A DNA stretch of 64,000 nucleotides from Stichopus chloronotus (GCA_021234535.1 CM037835.1:2728001-2792000), one strand, 5' to 3'. Positions 12,600 to 26,315 are shown, counted from the first letter of the stretch. Notes: a model not told the origin generated them from the letters alone. Numbers and translations: made by a program.

Positions 12600-15500
12600 A
12601 AGTAGTAATGTTATACATATATCGATCTCTACCCTATCCAACATATCTATACATGACAAACTGTTAAACTTAGTGCACTCAAAAGCTTTAGTTTAGCCTC
12701 TTGTAGCCTACATCATACAAGGAAAATATAATGAATGAGAGTTGATACAGCCAAGAAATAAATTAGAACGGGTCATTTTACGAGTGCTACATTTAAGACA
12801 TAATATTATAACTCAGCTGTGTTTTGTGTTTATCTCAATATTCTACTCCCTCCAATAGTTTGCTAGCAGTGTTGCAGTATCTTCATGACTCTGTTGCTGT
12901 CTTATACAAATGCACTCCAAATTGAAAGGCAGCGTGATAGAGTCATGTGACGTGTAATGTAAATAAAAAAGATCATAAGATAAAACGCCCAAGGGGAACT
13001 TAATATAGCTTAAAGTTTATTCTTATCGCCTTAGCCTCATGGTAGAATGAACTTCATATCTGGGTTATTCAAGTAAAGAGGGGAATATATTGCATTTTCT
13101 GGTCAATGATATTGAAAAAGACAGAAACTTGCGCTGAAGTCCCTATTAAATCCGATATACGTTAAGACTATAAGGAGAGAGAGGCCTACCCTTAATGAAA
13201 TTACAGCATGACACGACCTTAATTGCGATATTGGTTAAATATATCAACTGTTTTAATCAATTTAAAGAGCAAAACTTAAGTTAAAAAAAGCAAGGTACTG
13301 GTATAAGCCAATGTGTATGAAACTACACTCTTCAACAGTATTAAAGGGAAGAGCTTGGACTTCTAATTTGATTTCATTAGAAATTATCAATTTCACTCCA
13401 AAGTGGCCTCAAGGAGTAATTCATTGTTATGTCGGGAGACTGCTGTAGTACCAGTTGTGCAAGTATGCAATTTATATGGTATGTTTTATCCAGTATATTG
13501 GTATATGTAACTAAGTGGAATTGTATTTAAGCCTTCCATTGCAGGAACAGAATAAGGGCATGAAGTAAAACGGGGCTATTTATGGCTGCAAATGCATCTA
13601 CCCGTATACGTTTGCAAAAAGTGTAAAGGAATGATTTCAAGCTCAACGAATCTCATTGACTCTATAATATACATTTACCATGAGCAATTCTTTTGCCTTC
13701 TCCTCTGGATTTTTCATTGTTTTTAAAGGTACCACTTTCTTTTCTTTCTGACTTTGATTAACAGCTCACTATATATGGCCAGAGTCTCCCCCTTTTGAAA
13801 GTGATGTACTTGGGGGTGACATAGAATAATTGCAGAACATTAACGGAGTCCGTTAAGAAATCACTGATGGGAATTCTTCTCCTTTGCAGGTCGGCATATA
13901 GTCCCAAAAGGCATCAGATGATGTAAGAATCTCACGATACAGATAAATCGTTTGTTTACAATACTGTTCCTTAAAAGCCGTGACTGAACATAAATATTCC
14001 CCTAGTTAAGTCGACGGTGCATTAAATTTTTCTTTCGATCGCTTGTCAGTAGATGAGACGTCAACGCATCGACCTCCTTCAATGATGCACCATGTTGTGG
14101 ATGAACATTCCGTCCTTTCACCTGAATCATTGGTGCCTTTCATTAGGAAATGTTCAAGGTCAGTGAGTTATGTGATACCACGATAACCTCAAAGAAGAAA
14201 ATAAATAAATAAAAGAGCTGTTGAGGAGCTGCAAGTATTAGAGCTCACCTACATCACATGTTTGCATATTTAAATACATCAAATTTCGTCACTTTTCGGT
14301 GTATACCATATACCGTATGTTATTTTATTTAACAAAATTATATTATTGTAAATTATTAAGTGAAACATTTAAATAACTCTTTTCATGACCGGATTTAAAC
14401 ATGAGCCAGCTGAGCATGTGCCCAGGGTCACCACAACATGGTCTCCCCCCCCCCCCCCACAAAATTTCATCATTACATTTTGAGGTTAGGGTATTTCAGA
14501 GGCGTAGTGTGGAAGGAGAGAAAGAGAGAAAATGAAGGGGGGTGACAAGAAAAAAAGATTGTGAAAGATCGAGAAACCACACAAGATCACAATGCAGTGA
14601 CCATTCCAACAGATTATGCTCTGAGGGACCCATAGCTCCATATAATATTCCTTGCCGTATCGGCATACGCGCACGTAAGCTTTTCTTTTTAGGCTGCACT
14701 TACCCAGCCTCAAAATAAGAGTCTGTCTGCAATTTGAAAATCAATCCATGAAAACTAATAATAGATACAAAAAATTTCGGGAAAAAAAAACGTCTCCATA
14801 GAGCGGTCTGAGATCCTCAGCGAAATTAAAAAAAAAAACCGGTTAGACAGAAGGCGAACGTTAATAGATTCGTAAACAGAGTTAAAATACCAGGGACCCG
14901 ATCATGGTCTAATGATGGGTGCACATATTATCTTACGTCATTGATAGTACATAGGCGCCTATTCAGGGTTTTCATCAGGGGTGGGGATTTGTCCTGAGGG
15001 TGTAGTCCTTTTGAGTGGACAGGGCTGTCTAAGCGAAGCCCCACTACCAGTGGGCGTGGAGCGTAACAGGAAAAATTGGGACTTTCCAACTCCTCCACCC
15101 CACCCCAGAAAGCCTGAAAAGGCCGAAGTATCCATTTTTGGAATTATGGCTAAAAAAGTACAGTCTGAAAGCACCTCCCAGATCCCATTTTCGAGACCCT
15201 TTTTCTGTTTGTTCCACGTCCCATGCACCGCAACCCTACAAATAAATGTAGCTTATAATTAATTAAAGTGTTGGCTGTAACAAACCTGCACATCAAAAGT
15301 ATTTTTTTGAGAGCTCTAATCGTTTAAGGATTAGTTGACTCAAATGATGCTGCTCGATTGACTGGAACCTCCAAAACAGGGGAAAGAAATAGATTTGAGC
15401 AAACTTCACAGATTATCTTCACCCGTTTTAGTGTCAGCATTATTTGGGTTTACCTTTTGTACCTCCACATAAATAACAACTCCCCTTTTGTAACTAAGAA

Positions 15501-16150
15501 GAAAAATGATAAAGTTCACTTCGAGTGAGAATTAGGCAGTTACCAGAGGCTTTGTTCTCCTTTTGTGACTTTGCAACTCTGTATACTTATGGAGGGTTGT
15601 AAGCGAAGGACCCCACAATTCGTGTGTGCCCAGAGTTCCCTTAAAGGAAAATTCATCCCTGATTATTTGTGTCATTGTGGTACCATTAACATTTATTCAC
15701 AAGCATTCACATGTAGAAGTCGAACTGAAATAGCGCGATGTCTTCTCTCATAGGAAACTGATGTTTTAAAGATCTCCAAGTGTGTGTGCTTGCCGACGTT
15801 TTAAAGCTTTTGTGTGAGGTAATTGAAGAGACCCATATAGTTCTGGTAGTAGGTTCCAAGATATCTATCATCTAGAGAAAGAACTGAAACATTTTAATTT
15901 TAGGGGATTTTGGTTTTACATTCTTAGAGTTAGAGTAAACCCTATATGACCCCATAGAATGTTCTTGAATATCAAGAAATGAGTGAATGTCTCTATAAAA
16001 TGATTGAATATAAAAATAGACTGTATTATCATCTTGGAGAGTGTGTCTAACTTTTAACGTAGATAAGTTCTGACAGTGCATGGAGTCAATTCTTATGTGA
16101 AAAAAAAATGTGACAAAATATGGGTATCATCGATCAGTTGATGATAGCAA
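12600..16150. other. Intergenic, no gene seen
   Basis: No exon-like frame with splice sites was recognised. A C-run lies at 14443-14459 and an A-rich patch near 14790-14840. Frames at 14486-14713 and 14959-15262 are overlapping shadows on opposite strands without family features. Confidence 0.5.
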
Positions 16151-16154
16151 TATC

Positions 16155-16799
16155 TTAAAGTGATTGCGTGTGTACTGAAAAACAAGAAAAGATAAGATTA
16201 TGTTTGATCTTAACTTTTTCCTTATTTTTAAATGTACACGCGAGGTTGTACATGAACAGACTATGTCTTTCAATGAAGGAAAATGACAGTAACTACTTTC
16301 AAAAGCAACGGGATTGGCCGAAAAACAGTAAAAACAAGAATCATTTGAAAATTAGGGGTTGTTACTATAAGCGCCTACGTACTGAATATGCAACAGTACA
16401 GATCTCACTGGTGTATCAAAAACATACTATTCGAGCCGTCGCTCCTTGGTCGGTATCGGGAATTGTAGTATTTGATGAAAGGGAGCACTGTATTTACAAA
16501 TAACCTACAAACTGATTACAACATTGACTAACTGAATATTCAATACTAGTATACTTCCCATTGGCTTGTTCAAAGAAGCACACCGTTGATTTGAATGCAA
16601 ACTATCAACCACTACATTATCGTATTCTACACTTTTTGTTGTTATGTTAGAAGAATTTGAAATCAAATGGCAGAATTAACCAACTGAAACCTATTTATTT
16701 TCCCAGATTGCCTGAATGGTGCAATTAAAAGCCTTACTAGATTCTTGGAGATGAAATTTCGATGTTTTTACTTTTTGTCTACACACGCAATCACTTTAA
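16155..16799. mobile_element. TTAA-flanked MITE with 20-bp perfect inverted ends
   Basis: TTAAAGTGATTGCGTGTGTA at the left is matched exactly, inverted, by TACACACGCAATCACTTTAA at the right. 645 bases. A 111-codon frame inside (16168-16503) shows no known domain and begins in the terminal repeat, so I do not call it a gene. Confidence 0.8.
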
Positions 16800-16993
16800 T
16801 ATATGGTTTACGAAGTGTTACATTATTTTCTACCTCAAAACACTAGTACTCCCCTGAAGAGTTACATAATTATGTTACTCAGAATTTGGCACCCTGATAG
16901 TATTATGGCTCATATGGACTACAGTTAAACTTAGGCCAACCCCAGACATCAGACGGAGAACTATTGCCTTTTAGAGCTTTTGTAGTTTTTTAT

Positions 16994-17300
16994 ATGAGCA
17001 CCAGGGTCCTAGCGACCGGAAGTGTGTGAGGGCCCCCCCCCCCCTCCCCGACAAACGAAAATCTGTCAGCGCGACGATAGTCGGAAAATCTGAATTACGA
17101 GTTGGAATTTTTTATATCTCAGTCTAGCACATATTATCATTTCAAAATATGCCAAATAGTGCACATTGGTTACCTAGTAGATGAAAAATTTCTAAAAAGG
17201 GGATGGGTGACACCTCCTCCCTTACAATAATTTTTAGTTATATACTCTCGACTTCCCCCCCCCCCCCCCAATTTCTAGGCAACGGTGCTCCAATGTGCTC
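16994..17300. repeat. Possible small element with GAGCACC ends and C-runs
   Basis: ATGAGCACCAGGGTCCTAG on the left and CTAGGCAACGGTGCTC on the right are imperfectly inverted, with two long C-runs (near 17033 and 17255) just inside. Suggestive only. Confidence 0.35.
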
Positions 17301-19590
17301 ATGAAAAAAGTATTTGTAAAGAACTAAAACAAAACTTAAGATGAAAAAGGATGCGTAGCTTATTATGATTCTTGTATCACCTTAGCAACACTGATTTGTT
17401 ATACAAATTTTAAGGAATTGATTTTTCTTTTCGAACGAATTGATTATTTTCAGACATGACATCCATATTTCAAGCCTTGGTACATGCAGTGACAGTTACA
17501 ATACATCTGAGAAGGGCCGTTTCCTGCCATCTGGAGCTTTTGAAAAAAATTTTCTCGTTCGATCTCACCAACCTATGGTATCGCTCCGCTTAGACAGTAA
17601 CCCCACTAGCAAGTCATGCACAAACATAATTCGGGGAAACAATCTCAATCCTCCACCAAAAAAAACCACCCTAGACACCGATGTGCCTTTTTCTTTTTTT
17701 TAAAAAAAAAAAAAAGTATTTGCTCATTTCGATGTAATAAAACCTGCAGGCATGCATATGAAATGAAACGACATAAAGCACTATACGCTGATTGTCAGAA
17801 GATTAAATTAGTCATTCTTCAACCAGATCTTACTACATCATTATGATTTCAAAGGTACACTGTTAAAAATGTAAATTTTAAAATGTAAGTTTACAGGAAA
17901 TAAAATAAAGAAATACAAAAGGAATACAGCCCTGTTGTAATGCTTCTGTTCCATGTTCTCCTACCTCTTTGCTTTGTTTTTGCACCCCAATATATCAGTA
18001 TTTTTTATTTAAAAAAAAAAGGAAAGACGAACTGCTTGCACTTGTAACGTAATTATGCTGGCGGGAGGAATTTTATACATGATGGAAATGTCGTATAACA
18101 GATCCATGTGCAAGTACATTGGAAAGTAAAAATAGGCTTTTAGAAACGCTTCCCTGACATACCTAAATATATTAAAGGTAACGGCGTACTTAACAAACGC
18201 TTCAATTTTCTCGAGAAATAGAAGTTGTCAGCTGTGCATGAAGGTGAACTACGCCATTTTGCTCAAATTAGCTCAAATTGTGTAAGTTTGCATGGTTACA
18301 ACCTGCTCAGGAAGAGCAACACTGTTCAGAGAGATGGCAGCGTAATCTGTTATATCAAGAAAAACTTCAGCTATAATGTTGGTGTGATGCAGCATTTTGG
18401 GGTAAAGTAACCACTAACAACAAGAAATTCCCCCTGGGGGTCATATACCATAGTCCAAATCTATGAAATGCAACGTAAAATATAAAGTTAAAACTTTGAA
18501 AATCATAAATGCATCTAAGGGTCTAATCCTATGGCATTTCTTCTCACATTTTAATTATGACAACCTACCTTTAAACAAAACCCTATCAGACACTTTACTA
18601 ACATAACTTTACATAATTGTTGCATACAGCAAAAAGAAACCATAGATTAAAGTCTTGTTGAACTTATTTTCGTTTGTATAAAGAGGAGATTATTACAAAT
18701 CTCCAAACATAAGGGAATACTTTGATGACAGCAAAAATAACAACTGGGCACTTCTAATTTTCGATGCGAAAACTGGACAACAAGCTATGTTTTAACAGAA
18801 AAAAAAAAACAAAATTGTACGAGATAAGGAAGATTTAAGATTCAATACATTGGGTTGACAACTATACAAAGATAACATCATTGATGTTATGTGGAATTTT
18901 CCAAGAAAAATAAATAAAATGTTGGAAAATTATATACCTACTGCTGCAATAGGAACAAAACCTTTAGTTGGCTTTGTAAGAACATAAATATTGTAAGAAC
19001 GAAAGAAACCGCCTCCAGTCTGATTCAAATATGGCGTAACTCATGCACCATTCAAGGCAGGGACTATATGGTTGCCCCCTCCCATTTTTCACCTGGCACA
19101 GTCCTCACAACTCAGATCACAACTCTGCCCATGTTTTTTTGAAAACTTGGTAAATGCTTGGTGGCTGAGCACATAAGAACACCGACACCTAGATTATTTT
19201 TTTTGGGGGGGGAGGGGCAGAAATTGTCTGAATTATGTTTGTGACTAATGAGCGACATTGCTATCTAAGCGGGACGCCACCATTTGATTGGCGCGGAGCG
19301 CGCAAGAAAAATTTGCTTTTTCAAAAACCCCAGATGGCAGGAAACGACACTTGAGCTTAATGTACCCAGTCTTATATATATGGATATCATGTCTGCAATT
19401 CCTCAACCTAAATACTCTTAGGCTACTAAATTGAAGGGCGCCAGTAAAATAAAGTTCCCAAAACGATGGCGCTATACGATTTTGTATTTTATTTTTAGTC
19501 TGAAGTCCCAGTGTGTATTTGAGATATTTATCTCAGTCTGTAAAAAAGTCTTACATATGCCGCTACGACTCTGGTGCACAAGCCAGCGCA
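17300..19590. other. Intergenic, no gene seen
   Basis: AT-rich sequence with homopolymer stretches (17690-17715, 18010-18020, 18800-18812) and, at 19040-19330, fragments such as GGCGCGGAGCGCGCAAG that look repeat-derived. No gene recognised. Confidence 0.5.
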
Positions 19591-19595
19591 CTTCC

Positions 19596-21811
19596 GCGAT
19601 AACGGAATAACAATTCAGAAAATATTAACCCATTCTTTTTCATGTCATGTATTAGCAGCAGGAGATTATTAATTATGTTCTAAAGTTGAAAGTGCTTTAA
19701 AGTAAAAATAAAATACAATACACCTGGGAAGAGTCCAATAGTAAAATTCTCGCGGAATTACTGCAGAAAATGAAACCTTCTTAATACTTACAATTTTCAC
19801 TCTAATTCCTCTGAAAACAAAAGCTAAGTTCTATTGACCTTACGAATAACAACCAATAGTGTTTGCATGCATAACTATGGTGGTATTTTTGTTTCTCTTC
19901 TTTGTCACTTCAAAACAGACAAAATTTCCAACTAAAGCAGTGGTAACCGACTTACAAAACCGGTAAAGGAATTACCCTCCCTAAAATTTACCTGGGCAAA
20001 TGTAAACATATAAACACTGGAGTAAAGGAAATGCCTAAATTTTGCCTTTTTTTTTTTGATGTTGAAATGTTATGGGAAAACCTGGCACTTTTGGTGACAA
20101 TAAAAACAATATAGGAATTTTAGAAAAACACTATGGTAACTTAATAGTTCAATTAAAAAATACCTTGCAAGATTTTTTTAAATCTAATTCTAACTATTAA
20201 GTTAAAACTTATCATTTGTGTACAGATTGTGTAGTTTTAAAAACTGTTCTCCTATAGGTAAAAGAAGAAACCACAAAATTTCTCGGATGCAAGTGATACA
20301 ATTTGTGCACATGGTAACGGAATTACCTTAAGTTATACTGCCTTACTTCTTACGCATATGACAATATGTTTGAAATAGCATAGCAACAGCTATCACGGAG
20401 ACATTCGTGAAGTGATAAATGGATGATGTCCATGTGTCCAATTGAATTTGTTATGATGTAAAGTTTATGAAAGTAATATTGACACAAAGGAGGATGCAAT
20501 ACGTCATGTTGGCCTGCTTGCTGAAGGACCAATGGATTTCAGGCAGATATGAAATATTTCATTCAATGCTTACAAAGTGTATCTATTTTCATTTTTAATT
20601 GAATTGAAAATCAGTGTCTCTACTTGCAACAAATCACGATATGATAAAGGGTCAGCAAATATAGATGCAGGAAAAAATCTACATGTGTCTCGAAGATTGA
20701 ACTGTACATCATATATGGAATGTACACGTACTGTAAGGGAGAAGGATTCATAGTGTGTCTCTACGTAAAATGATAAAAGAAAAATAGGCAGCAGCTAAAA
20801 TGCATAACAGAGGCAGGAGAATGCCTCAACTCACCAAACAACATATTTATTGCAACTGCGGTAGAGATATATTCAATAGAACATAATTTGCTTTTACCTG
20901 AAGGAGGGTGTGTTGAGCAGTATCTCGTCTATCCATTTATGGTTCACATTAATTGGACATATGTTAGACCTGCAAAAAATGTCAAAGTATATCTCTGTCC
21001 AAACATATTTCAGATGATATTTGCTTCAAATATTTGCAAGGTTAGATTACTACTATCCCTAGTAGCATTCTCTACTTGGCCCACAAACTCAAGTTTTTCT
21101 TTGGATGCTGTTACTATTAGCAGGAATGTCATTGAAAAAGTGCATGATGGCCTTTGTTTTATGCATAATTCTAGTACATAGGTATGCGGTAAATATGTTT
21201 CGCAAATGCCCTTTCCATCCAAATGGTGTTTAGAACTGAATTCCTTCATTTTTCAGCTCTGCCAAACTCATGCTACTGTATTTCCAATGTCAGATTGATC
21301 ATGCAGGGGCTGTTGTATTTAAGCACTTTCTTCATGTATGGTTACACTTGCAAGATCTTGAGATGCTTTTACATCAGCCCCACTGCTTATCCCTTTGCTC
21401 TGTTACTCCTTAAGACACTCTACATTACCCATCCAATTACTGAGCTAGTTGCAAAGAAATCATTTCTTGATAATCCTGCATGTTTCCTTCATACGTCTTG
21501 TGGCTATCTTTGTCAATTATCAAACACCGTTGTCAAATCTTGTTTTATACTCTACTTCATCTGTTGGAAGAAGCCCTCAGTCCTGGAGAATTCTCAAAAC
21601 CTCCAGTTATTCACGAATCCTCCTGGTCGCACACAAATATAGACAATGAAGCCGCTGTGTCACTCTTAAGGTTGCATATTGGTTGTCGGTTTGACCTAAA
21701 ATTAGCTTAGTAAGGGCTGATGTCAATATTACGAGACAGGCCCCCGGGAAGAATAGTATACAGTAATTCTGTTACCGGCGTTATTCCGTTACCATGTTAT
21801 TCCGTTATCAT
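19596..21811. mobile_element. Possible ~2.2-kb DNA transposon with GTAACGGAATAAC ends
   Basis: Left GATAACGGAATAAC (19598-19611) is inverted at the right as GTTATTCCGTTAYC, which occurs twice in tandem (about 21778-21811). Internal copies of GGTAACGGAATTACC appear near 20312. Frames on both strands at 20888-21640 are broken and match nothing I recognise. Confidence 0.45.
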
Positions 21812-23473
21812 TGTTCTTACAGGAAAATGAAAAGATATTGAAGACTCTGCTGTTTGGGTAGTTGGAGATACCAATTTAGAGCTGCAAAGTTATTCAGCCA
21901 CACTAGTTAATAGAAGTTTTTAGAGGAAACTTAAATATAATTTTTGTAAGAAAATAACGCATAATTCGGAGGAGATTTTAGATTTTCTCAGGAACATCAG
22001 ATAGGGTAGTGGCAAATGATTCCTGCTATGTAACTATTATGCATTTGTAAATATAAGTGGCAAGTTTTGTAGCGTGGCGGAACGGGCCGTATATGAGTCC
22101 CGCTGGTGAGTTCGGTTAAAGGAGTGGAGATATGACAAAGTCGGTATAGAGAACGCATACCAAAGTCCGCTGGTTTACTTGCGGGAACATTGATTGATAC
22201 TTTAACTGTAACACATCTATACGGTAAAACGGCGTCCACACCGGACGGCAACCACACCAAGACTGACACATATGGTTAACAGAAAACCTGAACACAACAC
22301 AAATACAAAAGAACTTACATAACACGACGTAACCTAATTACCTTAAACATCCAACTAAATTCTTAACATAGTATCAACGTAGGTTTGAACTCTTTACGCC
22401 TCTCTTTCACTACTCCATGGCCCTTTAAGAAATGTCCTCATTTCTCATACAGTAACATTATTATAAATTTGCTTTATTAATTAAACATCATCTTAATAAA
22501 CTTGAGTAACACATTAGTCATGTATTTATTTACCATTAAATTTAGTCATTTTGTAAATAATTCACAGATTAAAAGTATGGTAACTTCAGATGCTGATTCC
22601 ACACACAATCAGACTGTTACTCAGATATGTGTTCATCTCATAGAAATAGAAGACTTTCTCTCTGCAAAATACACACACACAAACGAATAAACTGAACTTG
22701 AAAATTTTCTATTTTGGGCCCTTCTTATACGGAATTGCCCTCCTGCTAACTCGGAACTGTATTCGCTGACATTAACGATGCATTGAAGTTCATGCATGTA
22801 TGAGAATTGTCAAAATTAATAACATATCAAAAAAAATCAAAAGTAACAGATGAAAGATCCATCCCGATCAGTTGTGAATTCCAACGCGCCAACCTTCTTC
22901 CCACAAACACTGAACCTCATGCACCCCCAAAATAGATTAAATTTCAAAATGTAACCTTTTAGTCATTTCAAAAAATGTTAAAACTTGTTTCTGAATCAAA
23001 ACTCGTCATTTTTTTTAGAGGTGTCGCCTATTCCAAGAAGCTGATTCATTCCTTGGCATAATTTACGTCCTGGGAAAAAATACGTCCACGGATATCCGCC
23101 AGGACATAACCTTCCTTCCTCGGGTGTGTTACGTACTTTTGGCGTTCCAAAGAATGCATAATAACATACCAGCGGTGTGTTAGCCCGGCAACGGTAAACA
23201 ACGTCAATACGACAGAGTGCAATTTATGAAAAAGTAAATTTTTGAATTATTCTTCCCAAGTTTTTTTTAAATAAATCTAGAAACTCATATTTCGGTTCGG
23301 CCTCGTCATCTGTACCAACTGAATGAGATTGCAATCTTCAACTTGCTTCCCATATACTCCAGTTAATGTTGTATCAAAGATAGCCTAACATCTGTAGCAT
23401 AGAGTAGGCCCAATGTGTAAGTAACGTTAACAACATAAGGTATACCTATAGGATAGTATAGTACATATGCTTA

Positions 23474-24029
23474 CCAGTCAAAACGTACCTTTACCAAAAC
23501 GTCCCCTCTGTAGGTCAAAACGTCCCCGTGCCAAAACGTCCCCATGTCAAAACGTCCCCGTATGACTAATGCGACTGAGGATGGTCAGACCAGTTGCTGG
23601 AAATAAGAATAAAATCATGAAATAATAGAACTTAAACTTACACTTATTGTGAACATAATTGGCCTTAATTTATCTGAACACAATCAGGCTTAGGCATATA
23701 CCAACTATGCCCTGTAAAGAAATTCACGTATCCATTTAATAACAATCAACTTACTTATCTAAGCAACCATATATAGCCTACATTGATTACTGAATTTCTA
23801 CGGCGTATCAATTTTATTGATCTATAGCCAATTATTCCACTTGAATAGGTTATTCGTCAATCCGTTGACCTACCATTTTCAAATTCCTATCACTTTCCAT
23901 GTTTGATTATCCTATGCGGGGACGTTTTAACTTAACATATATAATACCGCGGGGATGTTTTGGTAAAAAGCGGGAACGCTTTGGTAGCTAAAAAGCGGGG
24001 ACGTTTTGGTAAAGGGACATTTTAACTGG
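23474..24029. mobile_element. MITE with CAAAACGTCCCC terminal repeat arrays
   Basis: Left end CCAGTCAAAACGTACCTTTA then CCAAAACGTCCCC followed by three more TCAAAACGTCCCC-type units. The right end is the inverse: several GGGGACGTTTTGGTA units ending GGGACATTTTAACTGG. The inverted ends are about 33 bases with few mismatches. No coding sequence inside. Confidence 0.75.
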
Positions 24030-24050
24030 ATACCGTACATACACCAAACT

Positions 24051-24634
24051 TCGCGCATGCCTTAAAAGAAGCCCTAAAATTGGATTATCTAAGTAGCTGG
24101 ACAAATTTTTGACTACCATACCTTGAAATGACTCAAAAGAAAGCTGAGACACTGTTTATTTAATCGCCTTTGTCTTTTTAATCAACTCACAGTACTGCAT
24201 TTGCATAGGTGAGGTAGGCTAGGCCTAGCCCAGCGCATCCTATTGGCAGTTTCCGCCGAATGTTACAGATTTTCAAATCATGATTTTGACCCTTCAATGG
24301 AAGTTTTCCTGACCATTTTTGTTGCTAGCTTGTTCACAGGTTTGTGCTGTAGGTATAGGCCCAGGATTTGTTTAAAAGGACACTCTTCATGTAATGATTG
24401 TCATGCTAACGTTAGTAAGATGCACAAAGTTTGGCAGGTTTACATCGTATCGTTAACTCACGTAAATGTTGGTTAAAATAAAAGCTTTCGAGGTACAATC
24501 CATAGGATATTGGATCAAATTACTAGTAAAATTGAATTTTAGACATGAGAAAACAAGATATGTGATTTGTATGGATTTTGAATTTACAACAGCTAGAAAT
24601 TCCAAGGTTTTTACGTTAGATGCGCGAAGTTTTG
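24051..24634. mobile_element. Dispersed DNA element, copy B
   Basis: Starts ACACCAAACTTCGCGCA and ends TGCGCGAAGTTTTG: a 12-base inverted terminal match. It is the same family as 8851-9460 and sits directly beside another MITE ending at 24029. Open frames here are shadows of the repeat. Confidence 0.75.
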
Positions 24635-24650
24635 CACATAGATGCTATAA

Positions 24651-24698
24651 GTTATAACCAGGGAGTTGCTTTTTGTCAAATAGCAACTCTCTGGTATA
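24651..24698. repeat. Long-stem hairpin
   Basis: GTTATAACCAGGGAGTTGC, loop of about 13, GCAACTCTCTGGTATAAC: a stem of about 18 bp with one bulge and one mismatch. Related to the CAGGGAGCTG hairpins at 3603 and 48446. It directly follows copy B of the dispersed element. Confidence 0.65.
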
Positions 24699-24699
24699 A

Positions 24700-26130
24700 C
24701 TAATACAGGCTACGATGTGATACTGATAACACTCGCACTTGTTGTTGTGTTACTTCTATAATTCTTACCAACTTACTGTAATTACACCTGACTTAACTGA
24801 TGCTTGGATAGGCACTATTGGTACTAATTTAGAATCCATACCAATTGGACCAGGTATCACTATCAGACAACTACAAGAGTTGGTATAGCATCTAGGTCTA
24901 TGTCTTATCTTTCTTTTTTTTCTAGTTTATTTTGCTCTTCTTAGACTTTCTAAGTTATGAATTTTCTGTGCAATGAACAACATGTAGTGAAACCTGTGGA
25001 AGAAGTGATAGATTATACCTGAAAGAGAAATAGGTTAGAAGAGCATTCGAACCTAGGAAGGCTAGGATGTCAAGATAACAGTCTCATCATAAGTCTTACA
25101 ATACACAAAGGCGTAATCCAACCTAGTCATGTAACTGTATTCATATATACATATAATATAAATAAGTATCTAACCATATCCCCAAACCCTGAATCATGAC
25201 ACCTTACCCAATCCCTTATTCCTGTTTACTAACACTAGGCAATCTATTCATCATTAGCTATTCAACTAATTCAAGGATGGAGGTGGACCGAATTAAAGCT
25301 AGCAAGTACGTTCATACGCCCCCTAGGTCAATGAATATAGCTACTTTGTTAGAGTTGGTATGGATTTTAGCTAATATTACTCAGTGATTGAAAGATGTCA
25401 GTGTTTTATTTTTATTGTCATTTTTCTGCAGTAACTTTAAGCCTTTTGTAGACAAAGCATTGAAAGCAATTGCTTTCAGTATCATGCCACTGCCACTTGA
25501 CAGAAATTTTAAAAATGAAAATTGTTTCATCAACATGTGTTAGACAAAGAAAACTTCCTGGAAGCACTGCAGTATCTAGATTTCAATCTGTGATGCACTT
25601 AAGGAAAGTCATTTTGGTAAAATTTGGCTGCATCCAGAACTGGACCAAAAAGGCTCAAATTTAGGATCCGTGACGGCGTGACCACACTCACACACATCAG
25701 ACACAATAAACCGCCATATGCTTGAATGAATTCTGGCTGTACTGCCAGCAATAGCGTATATACTATAGGGTTAGGATACACATGTATATATTACAGGGCT
25801 AGGGGCTCAGGGATGTATTGTATAAAGATATCTTCCAACACCCTTCCGCCGAATTCCGTCTCGTAGCGTAGTGTGTCAGGGTTTGGATTGTTGTGGGAAT
25901 GTTACTTTATCCATGTTGGTTTGAATCCTCTTGTAACCTCTTTCTTTTCACAGGTTTAGCTTCTGTCGTCTCTCTCCTCAGGTTTTCACAGAATGTCTAC
26001 AACTTTGTGAGATAAAAAGGAAAAAAAAAACTCAGAAAAAAATAAAAAATAAAGAAGATGCCAAAGCTTGGAATATTTTCTGTAAGTAGCATTTGACACA
26101 GTTGATGTTGTGCTTCAATTTCTATCAATT
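24700..26130 (+). promoter_or_regulatory. Upstream region of TTC23, promoter not located
   Basis: The transcription start should lie here. A mildly CG-containing patch (25845-25880) and a possible 5' UTR exon ending near 26081 (GTAAGT) are the only hints. I looked for an RFX X-box, expected for a ciliary gene, and saw no convincing one. Confidence 0.25.
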
Positions 26131-26154
26131 TCCACAGACAAATACTACGGTACT

Positions 26155-26315
26155 ATGAGTTCAGATAGTTTATCTGTTTCAAGTGAAATGTCTGATCCAT
26201 CAGATGTGGAAGAAGCTGGAGATGCAGTTAAAGTCACCAGTGTAGGAGAAGTAAAGGTTGTAGACATTCCTTCTGGGAACAGGGAAACTGCCTCATCAGA
26301 TGAAGATAGTGACAT
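26155..26315 (+). CDS. TTC23: TTC23 coding exon 1
   Basis: Begins MSSDSLSVSSEMSDPSD, rich in Ser, Asp and Glu. A splice acceptor (TTTCCACAG, ending 26137) precedes the ATG, so the exon itself starts at 26138 and carries about 17 nt of 5' UTR. The donor is GTAAGT at 26316 (phase 2). A possible upstream exon end is TTTTCT before GTAAGT at 26082, but the intron would be only about 56 nt and a start ATG there does not stay open. Confidence 0.75.

Noticed and set aside
12176..12601. 141-codon plus-strand frame
   Set aside because: Runs through G-runs and C-runs and a CATG palindrome; composition is low-complexity and no family features are seen.
16168..16503. 111-codon plus-strand frame with a hydrophobic start, like a secreted protein
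   Set aside because: It begins within the inverted terminal repeat of the 16155-16799 MITE, and has no acceptor or donor and no domain.
24243..24657. Two plus-strand frames
   Set aside because: They lie inside copy B of the dispersed element and have no equivalent intact frame in copy A.
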